From Epichloe hybrida (lineage: Eukaryota; Ascomycota; Sordariomycetes; Hypocreales; Clavicipitaceae), in contig JAFEKR010000007.1 in assembly GCA_019022495.1 (NCBI GenBank), positions 1-64,000 on the forward strand: 64,000 nt of DNA. The letters run 5' to 3'. The translations under genes were made by a program, and so were the position numbers. Below, one piece after another: positions 23,550-35,190 of this stretch (its first letter is position 1; every line of letters starts with the position of its first letter). The notes below the pieces were generated by a model. The model made no database searches. It was not told the origin of the DNA and worked only from the letters and a program-made list of their open reading frames with translations.

Positions 23550-24469
23550 GGATGCAAAATATTCAGGTGGTCGATAACGGAGCTTGGAAATGATGGAAAG
23601 GGTAGAAAGGATGGAGAAGAATAAAAGTTTTTGTTAAACACGGGCGGCGGTCAGGCTTAGGCTAAGTAACGTCCTGTTAGACCGGCGCTGTGATGTACAT
23701 CGACCACTCTTCAATATAATTTTGACTGACACATGCTCTGGATCGCCTGTTGTCCATTGTCAATAAGATGCGAGTGCTTTCAATCAAGTTTCAAAGCTTT
23801 TGGCAGAAGACGCGTGGTTGGGCGTGAGCGCTCCGCCTGTCAGATAAGTGGGGCACGGTACGAGTCGTGTTCTTCCCAGGCTACTGATGGACAGTTTAAC
23901 CCTGTGAGGCCCTAGGCTAGGCGACGGATAGGAGATGCGAGGAAGTGACAGGAATTTTAAGCTTAGGCAATTCTATGTGGCACTTTTCAGCGACTACTAA
24001 CCTGTGCTGTCCCGAATGAAAGAGTTCAGGCATGTTGTGGTCAGTCAACCGCATACAGTATGGGATACGGCGGTGTTCACTCAGCCCCGCATCGCCATTG
24101 CGTTTCTTTCTCCTCGACCACGTAAAATGAATTCCATTAGTAGAGACGAAGCTGACAAACGTCGCCATCTGTCTGCCGCACAAATTGAAGCGAGGCTCGG
24201 CGAATTTCGTGACCTCGCAACACACCACCACCCGGAACACCCCTCATGTGGAACGTTCAAGCCCAAGGGTCACAACCGATGTATTAAGCACGGCAGTTTC
24301 AATCTGTGTTTTGATTCGGTTCGCGACCCCGATCAATGGTAGATGGGTGATACGGGCACCTTTTGCCGATCACAGTCCCTGAATTAAGGAAAGGCTTTGG
24401 TCCGAGGTCGCTACAATGACGTAAGTTATGGACTAGCGATTGTTCTCCCAACCCTAACAACTCGCGCAG
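23550..24469. other. Intergenic, no recognisable gene
   Basis: Several overlapping ORFs under 115 codons on both strands (for example 24004-24342 plus, 23917-24240 minus). None shows a domain. The region may include the lost 5' part (KS domain) of the polyketide synthase relic that follows, but no KS motif could be found. Confidence 0.45.
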
Positions 24470-26340
24470 TTATGTTGCCGCCGAGACTACCATACCGTTG
24501 CCAAGAATACATGCCTACCCATTTGAGCCTGATAATCTCATTCAATTTCTTTTTATGATCGCGGATTATCATCAAGGTAAGTCTCTTGGCGAGCTTGGGT
24601 TTCAAAAAGACATGGCTACTCCACAAAACATGGGTAAGAAAGTCTACAAGCAGCTCAGCCATGTTTACCTTCAGTTGCGTTAACTCGGGGTTCACAGTTT
24701 CTGGCGACGAAGCTGCCATTGACGGGCTAAACGTACTGCTTTAGAAGCATCATAGCGCTTTGTTTGCGCGCAGGTTAAGAGTCAATACCGTGTCCCGTTC
24801 CCACTACATAAAAGGTCATACATAGGTGACGAATATCTGGCCTGCATCACGCAGATTCATGCACCAGAAGAACGCAGAAACGGCCTTATCTCATTTTTCA
24901 CCGGTAGGCGAGTACAGACATCCAATTTGGGGCCCAAGTACTGGGTTACTAACTTGCTGAGCGAGGTTGTCAGTTCCTTACCTCCCGTTCCTAGATGTGT
25001 CACGAATCTACTGGCGGAAATCGGAAGGTTGACGTACTAGTTGAAATTGGACCTCACGCAGCTCTCGCTAGCCCGATGAAACAAATTCTAAATGCCGAGG
25101 TGCGGTTAAGAAAGGCAAAGACAATGTAAATCTTGCCACTCTTCAGACGACACTGTTCACAACGTGGCTGCGAAGTTGACCACAGAGGGTGTGCTAGTAG
25201 ATCTGTTAAGGATGAGCCAGTCCACGGGTCAGAGCTCTTTGAAGTGCTTCGCTAACTTGCCTCCCCATCCTTGGAACCATACCAAGTCCTTCTGGGCTGA
25301 GGGTAGAGTCAGCAAGGCGTACAGACAGCGCAAGCTCCCTCGAACAGACGTCTTGGGAGTGGACGGCCGAAATTACAATCTAAAGCCTTCGAAAGGTTAA
25401 TCTGGAGTATGGTCCTGGTTTCGCCAGTATGACTTCGGGCTACACAAGTATTGGTGAATGCGTCACGACTCTGACAGTTCCTAATACCGCTGATTTATGC
25501 TCCGCAATTTTCAACATACTGCTCTGATTCATCTAGTAACGATCGACTGCATGCTGCACCCAATGCTTGCCGCAATCGCCGCCAATACCAATGGGACACT
25601 TGACCCTGTTATTCCAGCGTCTATTAAGGAGATGTATCTTTTGTCTAAGATTCCTTCAGATGCTCTAAGTAAACTCAAGATATAAGCGACAGACACATCT
25701 GGGGCTAGTCAAAGAGTCTCGAGTTATCAATCAAAATTACAGACGACAGTCAATAGCCGACGAACCTTGACGGGTGGGTTGATAGACTTACGTGCAAGAC
25801 CCTGGCTAGAGACGAGTCTTGCAGAGACGATCATTAGTGCTAACAGACTGGCCTGGAACCTTTCTTGGGGAATTGACCCGAAATTATGTCTGGGTTCACT
25901 AATAGCGTATACGAAGCCCCTTTGTCCAAGCGGCTTTAAGTCTTCTGCATTAAGCCTGGTTTTAAGAATCCCTAGATAGGAATCCTCTGGGTGGGTTAAT
26001 TCGATTTCGGAACTTTACGCTTGATGTTGCAAAACTTGGACTCCAACAGTAACTCGCCACGCTTTACGCGATGCGATATCTGTACTTCGGGTCGAGATGG
26101 TTGAGATCAAGCGCAATCTCTTCTGCAGCCGCTTTCCAGTAAGATCGAATCCCGAATTCTAGATTCCTGCTCCGATTTCTATCAGGAGGCGTGGAAGCCG
26201 GCATCATACGATCTTGTGGTTGTAGAGGGATTGTCCAGGGCTGTTGGTGTTAATTCAGGCCTCAAAGCCGATTCAAATTACGATGAGCTATAGGGTATGT
26301 GGCCCATGTCAGCCCTTGATGTTACAGTCGGGCACACAGT
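24470..26340 (+). pseudogene. Highly reducing polyketide synthase relic (AT-DH-methyltransferase)
   Basis: Reading the plus strand across frames recovers consecutive PKS segments. Acyltransferase: TFSCVNSGFTVSGDEAAIDG and LFARRLRVNT near 24665-24790, GPKYWVTNLLSEV near 24930, VDVLVEIGPHAALASPMKQI near 25030-25095. AT-to-DH junction: NLPPHPWNHTKSFWAEGR, then RTDVLGVDGRNYN near 25255-25380. Dehydratase: TIDCMLHPMLAAIAANTNGT and VIPASIKEMYLLSKIP near 25540-25650. A methyltransferase-like stretch follows (KNP..IGILWVG near 25970, SYDLVVVEG near 26200). Order and spacing fit a fungal HR-PKS. Frameshifts and stops interrupt every segment; no KS, ER, KR or ACP was found. Base composition is ordinary, so decay was by indels and drift more than by RIP. 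Confidence 0.85.
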
Positions 26341-26679
26341 AAATCTCAGGTCTGATCGAGAATCGCTTAGGTCCTAGGCGAGGCGAGAAAGTGGCAGAAT
26401 AGCACATAGCGGGCATATGCGATAGCACTATATGAACTATGATATCAGGCACTTACTCCCTATAGCTCACTGACTGGCTCAGCCGGCTGGCTAACTGACT
26501 GACTGTCAAGAATATATACTCGTATAGCAGCAGCCATTTCATAGGTGCGCACCCCGTTTTTGACGTACCAGGTTACATACAAATCGAAAAAAGACATGCT
26601 TGGCAAGCACGGGGGAATGAGTCATCCGTCAATGGTAGGCAATCAATGTCGAGGACTGGTGATTAAGTAGTTGGCAGAA
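26341..26679. other. Intergenic, 3' flank of chitinase gene
   Basis: Contains a short CTGACTGG/CTAACTGACTGACTG simple-sequence stretch near 26470-26505. No ORF. Confidence 0.45.
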
Positions 26680-29600
26680 TCAGTTGGTCAAAGGTAGGCT
26701 GCCAATGTTAAGCAGCAAACCCTCCACAGTCTCCGCCAAAGCTTTCAATTGGTATATTATAGACTGCGCTTCGGGGTGTGAGCCGACCTGATCCTGCCAA
26801 AGGGTTCTAAGCTGGTTGATTCTTCGCTCCATCCAATCGGTCGAGCGTCCAATGTTTTGGGTCACGACAAGCAGCATGAACTCCTGATACATCTCTGCCG
26901 GGTGGATATTGACACCGTCAACGGCCTGGACTCGCTCCTGGTACCGTCGGTAGGCGCGGACGATGTCGTTGAGAATATGGGCCCAGTTGCGGTTGATGAC
27001 GTCGTCGTTGAGGTACGACGTCACCTGTACGGCGGTGCGGATGGTGCTGATGGCGGCGGCGGCGCGGTTCGCGTCGGGGAGATCGAACCCGTTCGAGTTC
27101 CACAGGTCGTCGGCCATGGGCTGGTGGCCGACCCAGATGCGAGCCTTGTAGCCGTTGAGCACTGCCTCGGCGTTGACCATGACGCTCGGGTTGAGATCGG
27201 AGCCGTACGACTGGGTGATATCGTCGATGGGTCTGCCGCGACCCGTGTATGGGCCGTTGGGGTCCCACGAGGCGTACGCCCGGTGCAGGTAGCTGTTCTC
27301 ATCCAGGTAGCGCTCGGGGATGGCTGTGTAGGCGCTGTTGGTCAGCGTGCCGTCGCTCAGCCGGGCTCGGCCATTCATCATGTACTCCTGCGCGCGAGGC
27401 TCCGTCTGCCTCTCGTTGATGTGCTCCGAGACGACGCGGATGTCTGGATCCGTGGTGCTCGAACTGATGGCCATGTTTCCGCAGTCGTAGCAGTCTTCCG
27501 CACCATAGCGCCCCGCGCTAGGATTCGCTTGCAGCAGGCTGTCGCCGTCTTGTCCCTGCGGATACCGCCCCATGGTGATGTCCCAGTTATGCGAGGTCCC
27601 ATGCACCGTGTAGTGTTCTGGCCTGCTGTACTGGATGGGGGGTGCCCGCCCTTCGACCGGACTGGACTCGGTGATGAGGTCTTGGAAGTATGGCTTGCCG
27701 GTATCTGGGTTGAGGTCCAGGGATGGGTCCAGCTCCGACAGAAGGGGGGATGATGCCCGACGAGCCGTTCGTCCCCTCCGGCGGCTGTCGGTGACGTGCT
27801 CGTACGGCTCGCCCGTGTCCGGGTTCAGATCCAGGGTGCGGTCGAACTGGTCCAGCACGCTCATACAGAGACACGTGTCTAGGTGTGAGCCGCCGCAAGA
27901 CATGAGATCGTGCCCTCCGAAGATCGGGTATCCTTCCGGCGCGGGCGCGTCGCGGGCCGGCGGCGGGCCGGTGCCCTGGTGGAGGACGAGGGCATCGCCG
28001 CGAGCAACGACGCTCTGAACGTCGTCGTCGCCCCAGGGAAGGTCGCCCCTCGTGAAGGACTCGACGGTGGCCTCGCTGTTGCTGAAGGCGACGATGGCGT
28101 TGCCGTTGCTTTGCCGGCTGATGCGGAACAGGCTCTGGATGGTCTGGTTGAACTCCGTGCCCGCGGCCACCTCCTTCTGGCCGTAAAAGTCGAGGTTCAG
28201 CACCATCTGCGATGTCGTCCGGAAGCGCAGGCCCAGGACGGTGATTCCCGCGGCGTCGGGGCTGACGTCTCGCCGCTCCTTACCGTTGTGCGGCTCCGGC
28301 TCCGGCTTGGCAGGCAGCGACACGTCGCCGGACCAGGCGTTGCTCAGCAGTTTGTTGAACAGCCCGCCCTTGTGCGGCCCCGTGCTCGTAGGCAAGCCAT
28401 CGGTCATGGCCTCGGCGTTGGCGATGGCGAAGGCGGCCGAGAACTTGGCGTCGATCTCGCCCTTGCCCGTCATCTCCACCTCGACGTTGAGCTTGGGGCC
28501 GAAGCTGCAGATGCCCGGGTGCGAGAAGCTCCAGGCGCTCACGGGGCTGGAGAAGAGCTTCTTGGGCGCCATGCCGGCCGGCACGTCCATGTGGCCCTTG
28601 CCGTCGAAGTCGAGCTGTGCGTTGAAGTCCATGTTGGTGTCGTAGAAGCCGTTGGCCTCTTCCATGTGGAACGTGGGCGAGATGGTGCCCACGAAGGTGA
28701 AGCCGAACTCGAGGTTCTCGTGCATCTTGCCCGAGATGCTCATGTCCAGGAAGCCGTCGTCTGCCTTGCCCGGGCACTTTTCCCTCTGTTCGCCGCTGAG
28801 GGACACGTGGATGTTCTCCTTGCGTATGGCGCCGACGCCGTTGAGGCTGGATGGCTGCTCGAGGTTACGCAGCCCGTCAAATTTGCTCTTCCAATCCGAG
28901 GCAGCCGCGCTATAGAATCTCTTGTGCAGGGCCGGGCCTCCACCCCCCTTGACCGGGTCGCCCTGGACGATGGATTTCCAGTAACCGTGGCTGTTGGAGT
29001 AGTCGATGCGGACCAGGATATCGCCGGCATCACGCTTGGCCAGGCCAAAGTCGTGCGAGATGTCGATCTCGATGACGGTGCGGTTAGTGGCGACGGAGCG
29101 GGCCGCTTGGTGAGGGAGGCCGGCGCTGTCGGAAACGTCGCGCACGGCGTGAAGCACGGCGTAGTCGCCGGGTCCGCAGCCTTCGGGCAGGCGCAAGATG
29201 GTGCCTTGTGCGCCGCCGAGATGGATTCTCTGGCAGCTTGAGTCGTCGCCGCCGCCGTCCCGACAGACGACGTGGATGCGGCTGCGGCCGTCCCTGTTGA
29301 TCTTGTCGCAGCCGAGCACGTGGGCGTCGGATCCGTCCCGGCGCCGTAACGTCTGCACGGCCGACGCGGATCCGACGATGATGACCATACCAAAGGTGTT
29401 GGAGTTGAGATCGGCGATCCCCTGGCCAAGGTCGGCACCCAGCGCCTGCAGGTCAAACTGCGGATAGTCGGGGGACGAGGGCAGCGTCGGGAAGACCTTG
29501 TCGAGGGCCACGGGCAGGAAAGGGTTCAGATTCCTGGGTGTGTTGCAGCACAGTGCCTTCCTGCGACGGCCGCCGGCACACGACGAGCTGCTGTCGCCGA

Positions 29601-31931
29601 AGACATCCAGGGCCAGCTGGACGTCGTTGTCGGCGCACTCGTTGTCGTCGCAACTGCCTTTGCCCACCCAGTGGCAGTTCTCAAACGCCGACTCCCTGGG
29701 ACAGCACAGCTCCCGGTACCCGAACGAGCAGTCGTCGCCCTGCTTGGCGACCTTGACCATGCCCTTGGTCTCGTCACCGTCGCCGCAGGAGCCGCGGCAG
29801 CTGGTGAGCTTGCAGGCTTCGATCTTCCGGGCCCAGGTCTGCGCAGTGCAGCAGAAGGCCTGCCATCCGGGTCGCATGCAATCTTTGGTGGCATGGCGGG
29901 AGTGGAAGAGCGTCGTCTCGCCGACGTGGCATTGGCCGTGGCACGACGGGTACTTCAACGTACCCTCACCGCCGCGCCATGTGCAGCTCTCGGGCATGGC
30001 GCTGAGCGGGCAGCAGACGATGCGGTAAGCGGTGTCGCCGCAGTTGCCCGGGTATGCGTTTCCCCCGGGGGCCATACCGTATCCGCCCGGACACTCGGCG
30101 GGGCTGCCGCAGTCCGACGTGACGCACTTCTGCCCGTTGAGCGACGTCCACTTGCCGGCGTCGGTCCGCTCCGCGCGCTGCAGCAGCACGCTGTAGCTCT
30201 GCAGGCTCATCCCCAGCAGGCCCTGCAGCGCCGAGAACTGCCCGTCATCCTGGTCCACGGACCAGATCATCACGCCGCCGAGGCCAACGCTGTTGGCGTA
30301 GTCAACCTTTTGCTTCAGGGTCTCGGCGTCGTCAAAGCTGACCCACTGGTCCTTGCCATAGGTGAAGTACTTGGACGCCGCGTCCCTGTCGTGGGTGACC
30401 ATGGGGTTCTGGTCCGAGATGATGTCTTGGATTTCGAAATACGCGAGCGTTCCGGCGCTCTTGGTGCAGGACCCGGGCTCCGCGGCACCGGCAAACCGGC
30501 ATCCGGGGGTGGAGCAGTCCCGGTTCAGCAGCTGGAACGAGCGGCCGTAGAACCCCAAGCCCATGACGACCTGCTCCGGCCGCACGCCGTTGCGCCAGAG
30601 CAGGTCCATGGACTGCTTGATCTCGGTCAGGTTGGTGTGGCTCTGTACCATGTCGCCGATGGGGTTCTCCTTGTCCCAGACACCGTGCAGATCGTACGTC
30701 ATCATGTTAGTCCAGTCTGCGTACTTGAGCATGCCAGCCACGTCAAACCATCGCAGGTACCAGTACGAGCTGGGGATGGTAAAGGTCAGGCCGTAGGGGC
30801 CGTGTATGGATGTGTCAAACGTCTCCTTCAGCGTCCTGAGCAGCAGGACAAAGTTGGCAGTGTCCCGCGCCTTGCCATCGCGATCCGGCGCCCCAGGGTA
30901 TCTGCAACACGTGGTACTCATCAGACCTCGATACTTGTGTTGTGTAGAGACAGAGACAGGCCACGCTCGTGGTTAATCACTCACTCCCAGTCAATGTCAA
31001 CGCCGTCGAAGCCGTACTTCTTCATGAAGCCGACGAGGTTGTCCGCAAAGGTCTTGCGGTTTTTCTCGCTAGACGCAATCTCGCCAAAGGTGGGCTGCGT
31101 GTCGGTCCCGTTGTCGCTAAACGTCCATCCTCCCAGCGAGATGTACACCTTGAGGTCGGCCAGGCCTGACTTGAGGGTGCGGACGTCGGCCGTCTTGGTG
31201 AAGAGGGACGCTGGCGTGGCGCCGTCCATCGGCACCACCTGGAAGGACTGGGGATCAACGTAGCCAAAGGCGAAGTTGAGGTGCGTCAACCCTTGGACAG
31301 GAATGGCTGCAGGAGGAAAGGGATGGCACTCTCGGCGGGCGCTCCAGGCCTCGTAGTAGCCAATCACGCGGTTCGTGGCCGGCACAGGGCTCTTTCCGGG
31401 AGGCACCGCCGGGCTGCCGCAGTTGCTCTGACACTTCTCCGAGACTTGGCAGAACTTGGAGGTTGTGCCGCAGAAGCCGTAGGCGCTACAGCAGACGTTG
31501 AGCGGGCACGTCTTGCCCGGAGGGTCGGCGTACCGGCCGCACTCCGGCTTGGCATCGCACCGGCTCACGCAGTCGGAGCCGCAGAAGGTGGGGCCGAAGC
31601 CACAGGTGCCCGCTTCGCCGCCGAAGAAGGAGCCGCAGCAGGCATTGGTGTGGCGGGGGATGGACTTTGTGCAGGCGTAGGGATCAAGCCGCCGGGTCAG
31701 CGTGTGGTTAGACTCTTCATAGCCGTCCAGCAGCGACGGGGAGGCGTACGGCAGGTCGGGGACAGGCACAGCAGGCACCGTCTCGCGGCGAGACTTGGAA
31801 GGGGTTTTGGGGGAGACTGAAGAAATGTTAAACAAGGGCGTCGCCACAAAAAGGGCTACAATGAGGGAAAATGCCAGGAGCGTGATGGGGAGTTTGGACG
31901 CCCGCGGCGCCGCATCAGAGCAAGTAGCCAT
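26680..31931 (-). CDS. Killer-toxin-type GH18 chitinase (fungal subgroup C), 1,722 aa
   Basis: Exons 31931-30985 and 30901-26680; the 83-bp intron (GTGAGT..TGCAG) splits the catalytic Glu codon and restores DGVDIDWE|YPG (E316). Start at 31931 puts a signal-anchor (PITLLAFSLIVALFVATPLF, about 15-34) at the N-terminus, followed by a TRR site near 80. Then come a cysteine-rich stretch (98-128), a hevein-like chitin-binding domain (about 129-172, CCSAYGFCG), and GH18 from RVIGYYEAW (188) to about 549. After it are further Cys-rich repeats each closing in a CC pair and a region of about 1,000 aa ending in a helical C-terminus. A short repeat DLNPDTGEPY / DLNPDTGKPY occurs in the latter part. Architecture resembles the alpha/beta chitinase subunit of yeast zymocin and Trichoderma subgroup-C chitinases: it binds and cuts chitin in walls of other fungi or during self wall turnover. 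GC-rich, intact, and divergent from a LysM gene. Confidence 0.92.
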
Positions 31932-32599
31932 GCCAAGCGATGCGGTACACGAGGCAATGAAAGATAGATAGATGGCAGGAAGAGAGAGAGAGAGAGAGAA
32001 CTTGGTCTCCTGATACCTGCGCGGCACCGGCGTGCCCACTCGTAACCGCAGAGCAAAGAGAGCAGCTGGCCATGATGAGTATTATAGCTTGTCTTGCCGG
32101 CAGGAAGGCCTCGCTCTCTCAGCCAAATTAAACTTTGCAACTCCTGCCTGGCCCATTCGGCCCTCTGGATATCCCTGCTTGTTTGCCGCGCCCGCATGAA
32201 GAGGCACGCAATCGGGCACGGTGTCCGGCGCGAGGCTGCTGCTTACCGAGGTGGTGATGCCGGGGATGGTCGACGTTCGAGTTGTCGCAAGGCATATAAG
32301 GGATGATGAACGCGCAAAATAGTGGCCAGTCGGCTACGCCGCCTTTTCTCGTGCAACATAAGTCGGGTCCAGCTGCCAGGGGGGCCAAACTTGGTAGTAC
32401 ATAGGGCAAACAATCGAGAACCAACCTGGGCGACGTGCAGGTTTCTCATTCCAACCCGAGATAACTGATGGATAGCATGGACCTAGCCATATTCCTTCAC
32501 GAAGACTTGACTCACGTGTCTCGTCTACTTATCCCGAGGCTCCCCCTTTGTGCTGTCCTGCGGATGACATTTTCAACTACGCAGTAAACAAGCATCATC
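31932..32599. promoter_or_regulatory. Bidirectional promoter region between chitinase and LysM genes
   Basis: 668 bp between the two start codons. It holds a (GA)n run at about 31979-31999 next to the chitinase start, on which the in-frame upstream ATG at 32039 sits; that repeat is a better 5' UTR than a signal peptide. The shared upstream region suggests co-regulation; no defined operator was identified. Confidence 0.5.
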
Positions 32600-34972
32600 A
32601 TGGCCCGTCTCTCCTTTAAGCTGCTTGCTCTGGGAGCGGCAGCCGTTCGCATTCCCTTTGTCCATTCGCAAGTGTTTTTGCCCAATCGCGATGGCCAGAC
32701 GCGGTCCATTGACGCTCCTGGCAATCTATCGGCCAGATGCAAGTACGTTCGTTGGTTTCCTCTCGGCTCCAGCTGATCGATTTCCTCTTCCAAAAGATTC
32801 CAAAAGAGACATGTTTCAAGAGTTACATCCTGTCTGACCGTCTCAGGGCAACTTTTGGCCAGTCGGTCAGGTGCGACTCGTCCCTCATTGCCGTCGCGCT
32901 GGGCGGCGTCGAGCCATCCAACGACATGCTCACTTCCATCTGCATCACCGACTGCCTCAGCTCGCTGGTGAGCCTGCAAAACGACCAGACGGCGGCCTGC
33001 AGAGACGAGTCAGTCGCCGACGGTGGAAATCGCTATCCCGCCACTTACACTCTCGACCAGCTCCTCTTTACCCACAGGTACATTTGTCGCAAGGACAGCT
33101 CCAACCAGTTCTGCGCTCCCCAGGTGGCCGAGTGGGCGTCCCAGGAGTCGCCCGCGCCCGACGCGGCCTGCAAGGACTGCATCCTCGGCGCCTTTCAAGC
33201 CAAGCTCAACTCGCCCTTTGGCTACGGCAAGGACCTTGGCGGCTACTACAGCTCGCTGACCTCCTCGTGAGCCTGCCCTGCCCCTTCCACAAGTGAAATG
33301 CTGTCTGCCGAGTCCTGGCTGACGCTGCCCCAGCTGTGCCGTGACAAAGTATCCCGTCACCTCACCACCGGCCTACGAACTGATCTCCAACGGAGCCACC
33401 TCCAGAGCCACCTCGGCCAGCGCGACGCCCAGCAGCGGCGCCTGCGCCTCGTACTACACGGTCGAGGCCGGCGATGATTGCAACAGCGTCAGCCGGGCCC
33501 TCGGCGTGTCTACCGCCATGCTTCGGTACCGCAACGGCATCGCCGCCGACTGCTCCAACTTCCTCAAGCCCGGCACGGACCTATGCGTGCCCGAGACGTG
33601 CGACCTCTACACGCTCAAGGCCAACGAGACGTGCTTCGACATCAGCCAGGCGCATGATGGCGCCTTTTCCGCGACCCAGCTGATCTCCTGGAACCTCAAC
33701 ATCAACCGCGACTGCAGCAATCTCGAGACCATGGTCGGCGACCAGCTCTGCATCAGGCATGTTTTTTTTTTCGTTTTTTTTTTAAAAAAATTAAATGTGG
33801 CGCTGACGGGATATATAATTTATAGTGCGCCGGGAGACACAGTCGTGTCCGAGACTACCACCGTCGTTACCACACCAGCTCAGCCGACGTAGGTGCATTA
33901 TCACGGAGATTCATCGTCTTATGCAAACGCGCGTGAAACTCGCCGTGACTGGCTGACTGACCTCTTTGCTTTACTTTACAAGGACGGTCCCGACTGACGT
34001 CGTGGATGGGACGAATCGTCGATGTGGCAAGTTCTATCGAGTCGCGGCGGGCGACACGTGCAGCTCCGTCACTGTCATGATGAGCATCAGTCTCAACGAC
34101 TTTTACTTCTTGGTACGTCAAGTCACAGGGGAGACGAAAACATGCCCCCATGACGGAAGGAACAAACCTTTTTTTGGTGCCTGACGCCAGCATAAGAATC
34201 CCGAGGTCAACAACCCAAACTGCACCAACCTGCTACTCGGCTATTCCTACTGCGTGCAGGCCGTGGGGGATATTGCCACCTACTCTGGATACGGCGGGTG
34301 AAGTTTTCCTTTTCCTTCCCTCTTCTAATCCGTACTCGTGAACGAGTTGTCCGTACTGACACCCACAAACCCACCAAAAGTCGCGTCATCAACCCGTGCG
34401 TCATGGCCATCCCTCTTCCGTCCAGCTGCATCGAGACGGGCGCCGTCAGCACCGTGCCGCCATGGGAATTTCCCACCGTCGCCGTCAACACTACGCGGCG
34501 AACAAGCGACCTGCCGCTGGCGCCCGGCACGCGCGCCAAGTGTGCCAGGTACGCCACCTTCGTCCCGACGCGCCGCCAGGGCTCTGCGGCCAACACGTGC
34601 TACGTCGTGTCGAGCTTCTATCGAGTCAACGTGACAGACTTTGTCTCGTGGAACCCGTCGCTCAAGTACAACGACAGCAAGCCCGAGAGCTGCGTGCTGC
34701 GGCAGGGCTACCAATACTGCGCGCAGCTCGCCGTGGCCACGCCCGCTTCTGGTGTTTCCGTTTCCAGCTCTACTACTACCAAGCCCGCGCCCACGCAGCA
34801 TGGCATGGTGGAGAACTGCAACAAATTCTACAAGGTCAAGTCGGGCGACGGCTGCTACGACATCGCCGCAGGCAACGACATCTCCCTCGACGCCTTTTAC
34901 TCCTTCAACCCGACCGTGGGCAATGACTGTAGCAAACTGTTCCTAGATTACTACGTCTGCGTTGGCGTCTAA
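32600..34972 (+). CDS. Secreted multi-LysM chitin-binding protein, 625 aa
   Basis: Seven exons: 32600-32742, 32847-33266, 33334-33756, 33826-33888, 33983-34112, 34191-34297, 34381-34972. Signal peptide MARLSFKLLALGAAAVRIPFVHS. Residues 49-188 are a Cys-containing N-terminal domain. LysM-like modules follow at roughly 227-274 (YYTVEAGDDC), 277-328 (LYTLKANETC), 362-416 (FYRVAAGDTC), a divergent one about 470-530 (CARYATFV..), and 575-625 (FYKVKSGDGC, ending CVGV). Known role of such proteins: bind chitin oligomers, either masking them from host receptors or working with a partner chitinase. Fungal subgroup-C chitinases are often paired with LysM genes, as here. The third intron starts GC (GCATGT) not GT; only that donor keeps the LysM frame. 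Exact module borders are approximate. Confidence 0.88.
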
Positions 34973-35190
34973 GTGGCTTGTAGAGGCGAGCACGTCATGT
35001 ACACCACCAACCATCTGAAGCTGGATGGGATCCGTGAAACGATGCCTTCTGTAGTCCATCGCAGTCTTGTTCTGAAGTAGTGCCTTCATTATTCATGTAG
35101 TTTATCCTCGTTGATTCTCGCCACCAGTGACGTTGTTTTGCAAACGACGCTTTCCCGCCATTGAAAGAGAAGCGACGTCTCTGTTGTGCT

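Noticed and set aside
24004..24342. 112-codon ORF upstream of the PKS relic
   Set aside because: No PKS ketosynthase motif or other family text; overlapping ORFs exist on both strands, as expected by chance.
27910..29241. 443-codon plus-strand ORF, and others such as 26857-27753 and 29671-31263
   Set aside because: Antisense to the chitinase gene; long only because the GC-rich codon bias suppresses stops on the opposite strand. The Ala/Val/Arg-rich products show no domain.
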